Made by a program: the position numbers and the translations under genes. From positions 41,564,437 through 41,628,436 of the forward strand of contig CP154956.1 of NCBI GenBank assembly GCA_039621445.1: DNA of 64,000 nucleotides. Reading direction: 5' to 3'. This DNA is from Euglena gracilis. Lineage: Eukaryota; Euglenida; Euglenophyceae; Euglenales. Each line of letters begins with the position of its first letter. The first letter of the stretch is position 1. Under the pieces are notes generated by a model. It saw only the letters and a program-made list of their open reading frames with translations, had not been told where the DNA came from and ran no database searches. Shown in pieces: positions 31,201 through 41,038 of the stretch.

Positions 31201-33923
31201 CGGAGGCGGTGGGCTGCGGCCAGGGCCTTCTCCACACGGGGGGCAAAGTGAGCCCGCGAGGCCGCGGGCTCCCGCAACCCGAGCTCGATGCCCACGAAGC
31301 GGAAGCTCGCGGCGGAGGTCAGGACCATGTTCTGGACGGGGATGGAGAGGCCCGCGCCGAGGGAGGACCACAGCTGTACCTTCGTCACGCGGACGCCCAG
31401 CAGGGCGCACCAACGCAGGTAGGCGGTGATGAGGGTGGTGACAGCCTCACGGCCGGAACCCACCAGGACGAGGTCGTCGGCGAAGCTGAGGGAGGCCACG
31501 TGGTACCCGGCAAGGTGCATCCCGCATCCGAAGGCGGCGGCCCAGCGGTGGAATCCCTCGAACAAGATGTTCAAGAGGTCAGGGCTTGCAGGGCAGCCCT
31601 GGGCCAGCCCATTGGCTGCGTGCCACGAGGAACCGTCGACGTGGCCATATCGGAAGCGCCGGGACACGGAGGTGTAGAACGCCTCGAAGCAGTCCACCGT
31701 GGCTGCAGGGACTCCCGCATGACGGAGGGTACCGAACACCGCCCACCACGGGAGGGAGTCGAAGCACTTCATCACGTCGAACGACGCGAGCCACAGCTCC
31801 GAGTCCACGCGCGCGGAGTGCTCGATGAGGTCAGCGACCACCTGAGCCGCGGGCAGCGTACCTCGCTGCGAGCGGAAGCCGAAGGCAGCGTCGCTCAGCA
31901 CGAACTGCTCCAGGGTGGAGGCCCAAGAGGTGATGGTCCCCTTGGCCCACACACGGTAGATCAGCTCCAGGACGGTGATGGGCCGCTGGTCTTGGGGCCG
32001 GACTCCGCCCGAGGACTTGGGCACCATGGCCACGTAGGCCTGCAGCCACTCCGGGGGCCATCGGCGCTGTTGCTCCACCAGAGCGAGAAGGCGTGCCACG
32101 GCTGCGTACCACCACGGGGGCATGGCCTTCCAGGCTGCGAGGGGTACGCCGGTGACGCCCGGGGCAGCGCCGTCCCGCATGCTGCGGAGGGCAGACCGCA
32201 CACGCTCCTCCGTCCAGGGAACCGAGGGCCACGAGGCGGTCGGCAGATGGGCGCCGAACTCCGAGGAGAGGAAGTCGCTCCAGCGGGCGGCAGGGTCCTG
32301 GGAGGCGTGCTGGCGCAGTACACCGTCCACCCAGAAGGACTGGACCACCTGGTCGACGGCTGCATGGGTCATGCACTGGTATCCGGAGGCGTCGAGGATG
32401 GGGCGGGCGCCAAAAGGCGGGGCTTCCGCTTTGAGCCAGCGGAAGATCACTGCGGGGCGCTCATGCCACAGCTGGGGGAGGCTGTCACGCCATCGGGTGT
32501 GGCGGGCGCGGCGGTGGGCTTGGAGGGCACTGTCGAGGGCGGAGCGGCGGGCGGCGGACGCTGTGGTGATGGCGCTGCGGAGGGCGGGGACGGTCGTGCG
32601 GGGTAGAGGGACACCGCGGGCGGCGAGGGAGTCTAGCAGGCGGACCCAAGGCCAGGGCCATGGGCCGGTGGAGGGCGGATGGGCGGAGAGGCGCTCGAGT
32701 CGGTGCAGCTCGGCGAGTGTGCCGCGGAGGTGCAGCACCTTCACGGACTCGTAGGCGGGTCGGCGGTGGGGATTGCGCTGTGTCCAGCCTCCCGCCAGGC
32801 TGACCAGACGCCGCAGGGCCGCGTGGAGGGCGGCGGAGAGGGACTCGAGCGAGTGGCTGCGGTCGAGGGACAGGGCGGCCACCTCTGGCGTGGCCTCCCA
32901 GGAGGCCAGGAGCTCGCTCCACTCGGAGGACTGCAGGAGGTCGGAGGAGGGGCCATACAGGAGGGGCGGCGGGCGGGCCACGGGAGGGCGCCAGTCCAAG
33001 CGGCCGGCGGAGAGGGACAGGGAGACGAAGGCCGGGGAGTGGCCCCCGTCGCGGAAGTCCGACTCCACGGAGGCGCCGCGGAGGAGGGACAGGGCGGCGT
33101 TGTTGGCGAGGACGAGGTCAATCCGGGAAGCCGCCACCTGCCCGGAGAGCTGCGGGGAATGGAAAGTCATCGGGAGGGGTTCGGGGAGGAGGGCGGCATG
33201 GACGTCGGTCCACGGGGCTCCGGGACCCGTGAGGTGGGCCAGCAGGGGGCAGGGGGTTCGCTGGCGACCGCTGCGACTGCGGTAGTCCCGGGAGGGCAGC
33301 ACGGAGCCGTTCCAGTACCCCAGCAGCAGTGTGGGTACCTGCATGTCGAGGGAGTGGGAGGGCTCGCGGAAGGCGAGGTCGAAGCTGGCGCGCTCTGCCG
33401 ACTGCCGATCCAGCGGGGCGTATACGGACATCAGCAGCAGACCGCGGGGAAGGTCGGGGCGTGGCGGGAGGGAGACAGCGTGCAGTCGCCGCATGGACAC
33501 CAGGCGGCACCACGCGGGAAACTGGGGGACCATCGGGGAGACTGGGAGGCCGCTGCGGCAGAGAAAGCCCACTCCGACGGAGCGGGCGTGCTCGGAGTGC
33601 GCCAGCGGGGGTGCGGGGCGGCCGTGGTGCAGGTGAAGCTGCAGATGGCGGACGGTGGTGTGCGCTCGCTCGAGCAGCACAGGGGCGAGGTGGGTCTCCT
33701 GCACCGCGAGGATATCGAAGGCGAGGGAAGCCACCGCGGAAACCTTGGAGGGTGTCCAATGGGTCATGTTCCACGTGCCGATGCGGAGAAGGGGCGGACG
33801 GGAAGGGGCTGGCGGCGGGGCGGTGGCCGGGGAGGGCCGTGTGGTGCTCGACCCGGTGACACCGAGGGGTGCGACGGCCGGCTCCCGCCGGAGCCGGACG
33901 CCGGGGCAGACCGTCTCAGTCAT
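28260..33923 (-). CDS. LINE ORF2: endonuclease, reverse transcriptase, RNase H, zinc finger, long C-terminal extension
   Basis: ATG at 33,923. Residues about 46-303: APE-like endonuclease with TWNM, VQETHL (catalytic Glu), SRIDLVL and GGHSPAF; the usual GDFN box reads GYWN. RT about 540-900: AQGCPASPDLLNILFEGF and catalytic FADD (814-817, 31,484-31,473). RNase H: TDGSLG, CELAAL, FSDSLCS, then after a frame break near 30,420, GNDQADSLAKRA. A second break near 30,250 leads to CPCCAEADEDDRHLLADC, the zf-RVT-like finger. About 600 further residues are open, including WVRARLDELLRNEMVACPAA and a conserved-looking block near 28,980, then a proline-rich tail. A frame ending at 28,260 finishes with KKQATLADWMQP. 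Total about 1,880 codons, unusually long. Confidence 0.87.
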
Positions 33924-36035
33924 GGCGAGCCGCGCCGACCGAAGCAGAGCGACGAGGCTGCTTCTGCTTGTCCTTCTCCGGCGTGGTCAGCACGGCGGGG
34001 TCGGTGGGACGTTTGGCGCCGGAGAGCGTGGGGGGGGTCATCGGGGAGTCTCCGCCCAAGCCGGCCGCGGTCGCCTCGTCTTGTGCCAGCAGGGCCTCTG
34101 CATCGAGCCGGTCGCGCACGTCGCCGGGGATGGACAGCGGCCGCGTTGGGGAGAGGGGCTCGGATGGGTGGCCGGCGGGAGGAGAGGGCTCATAGGGGGG
34201 GACACTGAGGGGGCGCGGTAGGCGGCGGCCAGAGGATGTTGCGGCGGCGAGCTGTCGGCGGAGCGTGGCGTTCTCCTCCCGCAGCGCAGCGAGCTGGCGT
34301 TGGAGGTTCTCCAAGGCGCGGCGCATCTCACGAAGCTCCGTCACGAGGCCGTCCGTCGCGGCGGACAGCGGAGGTGGCACTGGGGCGGCGGGTGGGGCCC
34401 GTGTGACCGGTGCTTCGGACGGTGCGAGTGCTTGCTGTCGCTGCGCCGCACGGCGCTCCTTCCGCGAAGCCGGGGGGCCAGGGGGCGGTCTTGCCGACGG
34501 GGACTGAGCCGACAGGGTTGGCCGTGCGGGTGGGGCGGCGGTGGGCACCGGGGCGGGGATCTTCCGAGCACCACCCCACGTTGAGGAGGGTGGCAGCGCA
34601 GAGGGGGTTGAGGTCGGCCGTGGTGTGGACCGTGGCGTAGAACGCAGCGGGGAAGATGCCGGGGTGAGCCGCGCTGCGCATGACCGTCCCCATCCGCCTG
34701 TGTCGAAGGAGAATTTCGCGGGGGTGCCCACCGCTTGGACAAAAGCCGCTCGGCGGAACGGCCCGGCGGCGGCGAGGCGTGTCTGCAGCGGCTGCAAACC
34801 CAGCTGGGCGAGCAGCGCCGGCAACTGGAAGACGTCGGCGTCCTCCAGGGGGCCGAGCCGCCACCAGGCCGCACCGCGGACGGGGACGTGGACGTTGGCC
34901 TTCGCGTCACCGAGGAGGAAGCGGATCTGCGCCTCCAGCTCCGCCCGACCGGGACCTCCGACGATGCGGACGGCGACGTCCTTCTCCGAGGGTAGTAGGC
35001 CCGCGAAGCCCTCCATCTCGTGGAGCCTCACCCACAAAGCCGCCGCCTCCGCCCGGCGCCCGCGGAGCCACACCAGGTTGAAGTTGGAGCGATCGAGTGC
35101 CGGGGAGGTGTCAGCCGTCCAGAAGGGCCGCAGGAACACCCCGGCGCATCCAGAGCCGCGCAGCCACCGCGCAGCCTCGGCCCGCGGCACGGCCAGGACG
35201 GCCGCCAAGCCCCCGTGGGTCAGCTGCACTTGTTGTAGGCGGTGTGCCGGGCCGAAGCCGAGGCCCATCGCCCCGGCCAGCTTCTCCAATGCCCGGCGAG
35301 CTTCGCCACGTCCACGGCCAGCTGCGGGTCGTCGAAGAGGGCGACGGCCTGGGGGAGGAGGTTGCGGAGGGTGTCCGCGTTCAGCTCGGCTGGGCACCGC
35401 CGGCGTTCCACCACCGCGAGGACAGCGACGACGGACGCGGCGTCCTCCAACGGGATCTGCAACCGCACCCGTTCCAGCCACTTCTCCAGGTGGGGGCGCG
35501 GTGGCACCAGCAGCAGATGGGCCCCACCGGGGCCCCAGGGTCGGGCCACCGACGTCTGCAAGGCGTCGGCATCCACGACATCCGGTCCAGAAGCGAAATC
35601 GCCACCGACTACTCGCAGGCCCTGCAGATCCACCATCTGGCCGGACTCGAGGTCTCGGGCCAGCCCTCGGAGCCACTCCGGGTCCAGTCGCGTGTCGTAC
35701 ACGCGGACCGCCGCATCGGGGGCAACTGAGGCGGGTAGGGTCCAGCCGGCAGCGCGTAGAGTCGCCGCCAGCTGAAGCTCCTGCAGCTGCCGCGGCTCCA
35801 AGCGCAAGGCAGACGCGGGTGTGGGATTTCGGCGTACCCCGAGGCGGTCTCCGCGGGGGTTCCCATGCAGGGCGTGCTGTCGGCGGTTGCGTGCCTTGGA
35901 GCTCATCGCCCACAAGACAGTCGCCGCCGAAGCCGGGTCGCCCCACCGCGCAGCCGCAGCGCAAGGGGGCAATCTCCATGGGGACAGCATGTCCTCGAGG
36001 AGCCGGTCAATGGGGTCAAAGGGGGTCAAGGTCAT
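33916..36035 (-). CDS. LINE ORF1
   Basis: Likely ATG at 36,035 (MTLTPFDPIDRLLEDMLSPW). One frame break near 35,285 inside KLAGAMGLGFGPAH; the rest then runs to a stop at 33,916. The C-terminal part has a heptad-type coiled coil, VTELREMRRALENLQRQLAA then LREENATLRRQLA (about 34,345-34,240), and a Pro/Ser-rich linker. No CCHC knuckle or obvious RRM. Presumed nucleic-acid chaperone by position. The stop overlaps the ORF2 start by 8 nt. Confidence 0.75.
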
Positions 36036-36086
36036 AAAGGGTGAGGGGGCTCCTTCGGGGCCGTGCAGCAAGACGCTGCAACCATA

Positions 36087-36106
36087 CCTGGGCGTAGGCG
36101 TGGCGG
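36087..36106. repeat. Target-site duplication of LINE (right copy)
   Basis: Identical to 28,130-28,149. Confidence 0.9.
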
Positions 36107-38915
36107 ATCCCGTGCAGGCCGCACATGCTGCGCCACCACGCGCCAGCAAAATGCGGCCCGCGATCACTCGTGATCACGCTGGGCAGCCCGTGCGGCGACC
36201 ACCACCCCCGGTACATCGCCTTGGCCACGGTGGCGGCGGTGAGGCCGCGCGTGTGGTGGGCCGTGGCCACGACCCACCCACTGTGGCGATCGACGCAGGC
36301 GGCGAACACGTTGTACAGCTGCCCCTCGAAGTCCACCTCCGGCATCACGAAGAGGTCGATGGCCACCGACGCCATGATGTACGGCGGGACGGGCGTCGGG
36401 CAGACCTTCACCTTCGCCGCCTCCATCCGGTCCGCGAAGACGTAGGTGCGCTCGGCCTCCTCCACCAGCCGGTCCCCGCCCACATGGCCGGAGACCGAGT
36501 GCTGCTCCCTCAGCACCTCCGCCAGCAGCCCGCTCGGCACACACCACCTCCCCGCCGAGACGAGCCGCCCATCCACCAGCTGGAACCCGCTGGGCCAGCC
36601 CGGGCCGTTGTGGGCCTGGTCCCAGACGGGCTTCCAGCGCGGGCACACCGCATACGCCTTGCTCCAGTCCATGTCGATGACGTTGATGTCCAGGTCAGGC
36701 TGCGGGGGCACGGGATCAGCGGTTGACGGCACACCCGCCAAGGGCACTGCAGACGGGACCGACGCGGCCGGTGACGGCACACCGGCCGCGGACGCTGGGA
36801 CGGGCATGACCGGTGATGACACCCCGGCTGTGGGCGCTGCGGACGGTGCGATGGACTGCGGTGCGGTGGACTGCGGTGCTGGTGATGGGACTGGCGATGG
36901 CGCGTTGGATGATGGTGCTGGCACGGACGCTGGTGATGCGATGCACGACGCAGACGGTGGGACTGCCGCAGACAATGCCGACGGTGGGACTGCTGCGGCC
37001 GCGGGGGACGAGGCTGACGGGTGCATCTCGCGTGGGTGCTCGGACCGCGTACCGTGCGGGGCGTCTGCTGGGGCGTCTCGGGCGTTGCGCTGCGTGTCGA
37101 GGCGGCTGCGCGTGGTGACGGCGATGTGGGACGCTGACGGGACCGCGGCGAACGACTGGAGCGGGATCAGCTGGAGGACGGCCAGCTCTCTCCCCTCCTT
37201 CAGGGTTGACCTCTCCACCTGTTCCGCCTTGGTCTCCTCGTCCTCGGGATGCACCGCCTTCGGGGTGGACTTCTCGCGCAGCTTCTCCTCCAGGATGTGG
37301 GCCTTCATCTCCTTCGTGTCGGCCTCGGTGCCGTGCCACGAGGTGTCGCGCCAGCCTTGTGAGGCCGGGTAGGCCCAGCGGGACATGGCATCACCCACCA
37401 CGTTGGTCTCGCCGGGGACGTGCACCACGGTGATGCGGAACTCGTTGAGCTTCGCATGCCATCTGGCCCGCCTCCCCTGCGGGCCCACTCCGGCGACGTA
37501 CTCCTTGTACCACGACTCCAGGCTGCGGTGGTCGGTCAGGACGAGGATCTCGTTGTCCAGCAGGAAGCCCGCCCACTTGTCGAGGGCGGCCACCACGGCA
37601 TACGTCTCCTTGTCCCGGACATCCCACCGAAGGCGCTGCCCCTCGGTGAGCTTCCGGGACATGAAGGCCACCGGGACGGAGGCCCCCGGCCGCAGGTCCT
37701 CCACCCGCGGCACGCCGTCGATGTTCGGGAACTGCTCCAGCACCGCTCCGATGGCGTAGTCCGACGCGTCGGTGCGCAGGACGAACGGCTTGGCTGGATC
37801 GATGTGGTACAGCTCCAGGTCGGCGACGAGGGCCTTCTTCAGCTTGTCGAACGCCTCCTTCTCCTGCTCCGTCCACACCACTGGGTGCTTGGATCCCGCC
37901 TTGGTCAGCTCCCTCGGCAACTTCAGCTTCTCCTGCAACGGCGCCGCCAGCTCCGCGTAGAGTCTCACGTAGCCCGCATAGTAATTGCAGACGCCGAGAA
38001 ACGCGCGGAGACTGCTGACCGTCGGCGGAAGCTGCCAGTGCTGCACCGCCGACAGTTTGCCTGGGGCAGGCGCCCTCCTGCCGTGCCCGAGGACACGCCC
38101 CACGAACTCGACCTGCCTCATGAAGAGCTTGACCTTGCGGCTGTCGCTGACCCATCTGTCCTTCTCCAAGGCCAGCAACGTCTCACGGACGTCTCGGGCA
38201 TGCTTCTGGTAGAACTCCTCGTCCGTCTCCTCCGCTCCCTGCCGCGTACTGACGATGATGTCGTCGAAGTACGGGCGGGAGTGCGCCTTCACCGCCGCGC
38301 AGGTGGCGTCGATGTCCCGCTGCAGGAGGGCGGGCCCGACGTTGATCCCCTGCGGGACCACACGCCACTGCCACAGCCCCCCCGGCAGCTGGACGTTCGT
38401 CACCGGTCGGCTCTCCTCCGCCAAGGCCACCTGGTGGAACGCGTCCTGCAAGTCGATGGTGCTGAAGAGGGTACACTTCGCCTGCTCCGCCACGATCTCC
38501 TCCGTCAAGGGCAAGGGGTAGCTGTCCGCCATGATCTGCAGGTTCGTCACCGCGTAGTCACACACCATCCTCCACTTCCCGTTCTTCTTCCGAATCGGGA
38601 AGGCCGCCGCCCGCCACGGGCCGCGGCCCGGCTCCACCTTCCGGTCGCGGCGGCACTCCTCCTCCATCTCCCGCAGCGCCTCCAGCCGCTCGCCCTTCAG
38701 GTGGATCACCCTCCCCACCACCGGCTGGGCGTTTGGCTTGAGGCGCAGCACCGCCATCCCGTGCTGGCCTCGGGGCGGCGGATCGGGGTGGACGCGGTCG
38801 CAGAAGACGCGGCCCTCGAACTCCTTGAGCATCTCGGCGCGCAGCTGGACGGCCAGCGGATGCTGCTCCTCCGCCTCGGCCGTGACCACCCCACGGACTT
38901 CCTTCGCCTCCTTTG
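36087..38915 (-). CDS. Gypsy element 1 Pol: RT, RNase H, integrase N-terminal part
   Basis: Entered by a +1 change of frame from the protease ORF near 38,915-38,920. Counting from the Val codon at 38,889: RT about 90-300 with STIDLQDAFHQVAL and catalytic YFDD (207-210). RNase H about 368-505 with Asp374 in RTDASDYAIG, Glu428 in DKETYAV, Asp453 in LTDHRSL, Asp500. Integrase: HSVSGH zinc-binding start, but only one Cys of the CxxC pair (KVKVCPTPV) because the connecting segment looks about 20 residues short. First catalytic Asp in AIDLFVMPE, second in SDRGPHFAG. The LINE interrupts after HAYAQ. Confidence 0.9.
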
Positions 38916-41035
38916 GCCGCGTCGATCAGCACCTTGGCAACCATTGCCTCCTCCTCGGCGTCCAGGGCCTCGTCCTCCTCGTCTCTGTCGGGGCCGTTGA
39001 CCCCGACGGTGAGCCTCATCTTCCTCACCTCGGCCTCCATCTCCTCCTCCACTTCGGACGGCGTGCGGGGCAACGGCGACGGGCTGCGTGCTCGGACGGT
39101 CGCGTGGGTGCGTGTGCTTAGCGCTGCGATCTCGCTTGCTTCGGTGCCGGCGATGACCCATCGGGGGTCGTCGTGGAGCTGGAGCGCATCCCGCCAGGGT
39201 TGCACATCCAGCCTGTGCTCCTTCAGCCAGGGGTAACCCAGAATCAGGTCACACCCTATATCACCGTCATGGACGGTGATCTGGCTGTGCCACCTCTTCA
39301 CTCCTCCACTCCTCTCTCCTTCGCTCCTCGCTTTGAATACCAGGAGGACGTCCGCCTCGTTGCTGCCGCCCGCCAGCAGGTCGCCGTTCACGGTCCGCAG
39401 CAGCAGCGGCCGCTCGCTGCGGCGGAAACATCCGTTCGGGAACAAGTCCCGACGGATCAGCGATGTCTGCGCCCCCGTGTCGATGAGGGCCTTCGCCTTC
39501 TCCTCCCGGCCGTCGATCTCGATGACCACATCCAGCATCAGCTGGTAGCTGCCGCCCCGCCTCTCCATGCGGCCCACCTGGAAGGGCCGGCTGGGGCGGT
39601 ACTGCCACGGACGGACGGTGACCTTGTGGACCTTCCGCGGGGGGTGGGGCTCTTCGGCGGCGGTGGTGACGGGCTCGGCGGGTGGATCGTTGTGCGGCTC
39701 GGCGGGGGTGCACGATGCTTGGCGGGTGCACGATGGCGGTCGTTGGCGCGGGGCTTGGGACAGCGCCGCTGCTTGCGGGGGCAGCGCCGTCCGGCTTGGT
39801 GGTGCGGTGGCGGACGCGGGGGCGGGTGCGGGTGCCGGCGACGGCGGTATCGCGCTGGGCGGCACGGCTGCTTGGCGGGTTGGTGGGGTGCGCTCGCACA
39901 GGTATCGGACTACACCTTCGGGAATGCGATACGCCTGCTCTCGGGTGCCGCGCTGCTGGGATGCCCCACCCAGCTGCCGTCGATGATGTCGTCGTCCATC
40001 TTGCTCCTCCACGATGTTCTCGCACTGGCCGTCGCACACGATGTCCTGCATGGGGGCCATGGAGTCCGCGATCCAGAAGCGTGTGGGCTTGCGATAGCCC
40101 CACGCCTCGAACATGCAGTAGTCCACATCGACGTACTGCATGTCCTCCACGACCTTGCGGTGGCGGAGTTTCCCATAGCGGGGATTCTCCAGCCACCACA
40201 GGGACGGCCGCAGGTAGGCGATGATCTCCTTCGTCTTGCGGACCAGGAAGTCGGCCTTCCGCAGCCGCCGCCTCCGGGTCGTCATCGCGCTGGAGTACTC
40301 GGTGCACGGCGCGCACGCGCGGGCCAGCTCGAAGTCGCCGGGCCAGTACTCTTCCCAGTACCGCCAGCGCCGCACGTCCACCGTCTTGTCCGCCTTCCAC
40401 CGCGGGTCGGCATCCACCGAGATGACGGAGTAGCCGAGCTTCTCCAGCGCCCGCTTCACCGAACCCGTTCCGGAGAACAGGTCCAGTGCCCACCTCTTTG
40501 GCGTCGAGGTTGTCGGTGACGATGCGGCCGGCTTCGGTGCCGCCGGGGCGGACGGTGCCCTCTGCGGGGGGAGCGGGGCGCTGGTTGCTGCGGGTGCGGA
40601 GCGTGGTGCCGCTGACGGCGCTGCTGACGGCGGGGGCAGCGTCGTCCGGCTTGGTGCGGACTGGCGCGGTGCTCGCTCCTGCTGCTGCCGGGCTGGGGGC
40701 GTCGCGGTGGCACGATGCTGCGTAGACGATTGCACGGACGCTGCTGGCTTGGCGGGGGGCGAGGACTGCGCAGACGAGACCGGTCGCGCCGCAGACGATT
40801 GCTCGGAACGACGGGACTTCTTCTGTAGCACGGACCAGTAGTTGTTTGTCGAAATCTGATGGGCCCCGCCTTGACCGTGTGCTTCAGGGCACGGTCTCTC
40901 CCCTCCTTGGGAGATTTGGGGCTTGCTGGGTCTGGGGGGCGTGCGGGGCTCTTGGGTGATTGCCCGCACGCTCACGCTGGCGTTGGGATTTGACGGCCGG
41001 CCCAGACCCCCATCCCTGGGGCCTGGGCGGCCCCG
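38915..41035 (-). CDS. Gypsy element 1: C5-methyltransferase-like domain fused to aspartic protease
   Basis: In the Gag frame directly after a UGA stop (41,038-41,036). Numbering from the Val codon at 40,975: a Ser/Pro/Ala-rich linker to 160; a methyltransferase-like domain at 161-362 (40,495-39,890) with SAM motif ALDLFSGTGSV, SVDAD, the Pro-Cys catalytic box ACAPCTEYSSA (Cys224), LENP, a GYRKPTRFW box and the closing YRIPEGVV. A second linker follows, then a retropepsin-like protease at about 478-595 with LIDTGAQTSL and LILGYPWL. The layout resembles phage and algal-virus C5-cytosine methyltransferases. Likely role if active: methylating the element's own or host DNA; inferred. Confidence 0.82.
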
Positions 41036-41038
41036 TCA
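41036..41038 (-). other. In-frame UGA between Gag and methyltransferase-protease
   Basis: UGA followed by CGG; about 20 sense codons then link to the next ORF in the same frame. UGA-CGG is a known leaky context in plant RNA viruses. Confidence 0.6.

Larger units (their letters stand above)
28150..36086 (-). mobile_element. APE-type LINE inserted in gypsy-1 integrase
   Basis: 7.9 kb minus-strand non-LTR retrotransposon bounded by a perfect 20-bp duplication. ORF1 (36,035-33,916) and ORF2 (33,923 to about 28,260) overlap at ATGACTGA. The 5' leader is only about 51 bp, so the copy is full-length or nearly so. The 3' end has no poly(A); it ends in a hairpin and a C-rich tail. Removing the insert restores the integrase reading HAYAQAYHHAANG. 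Domain set EN-RT-RNase H fits the I/R1/Ingi side of APE LINEs; clade not resolved. Confidence 0.92.

Noticed and set aside
27330-34221. Long plus-strand open frames opposite the LINE and integrase
   Set aside because: Shadows caused by high GC content on the strand opposite clear EN/RT/RNase H and integrase coding.
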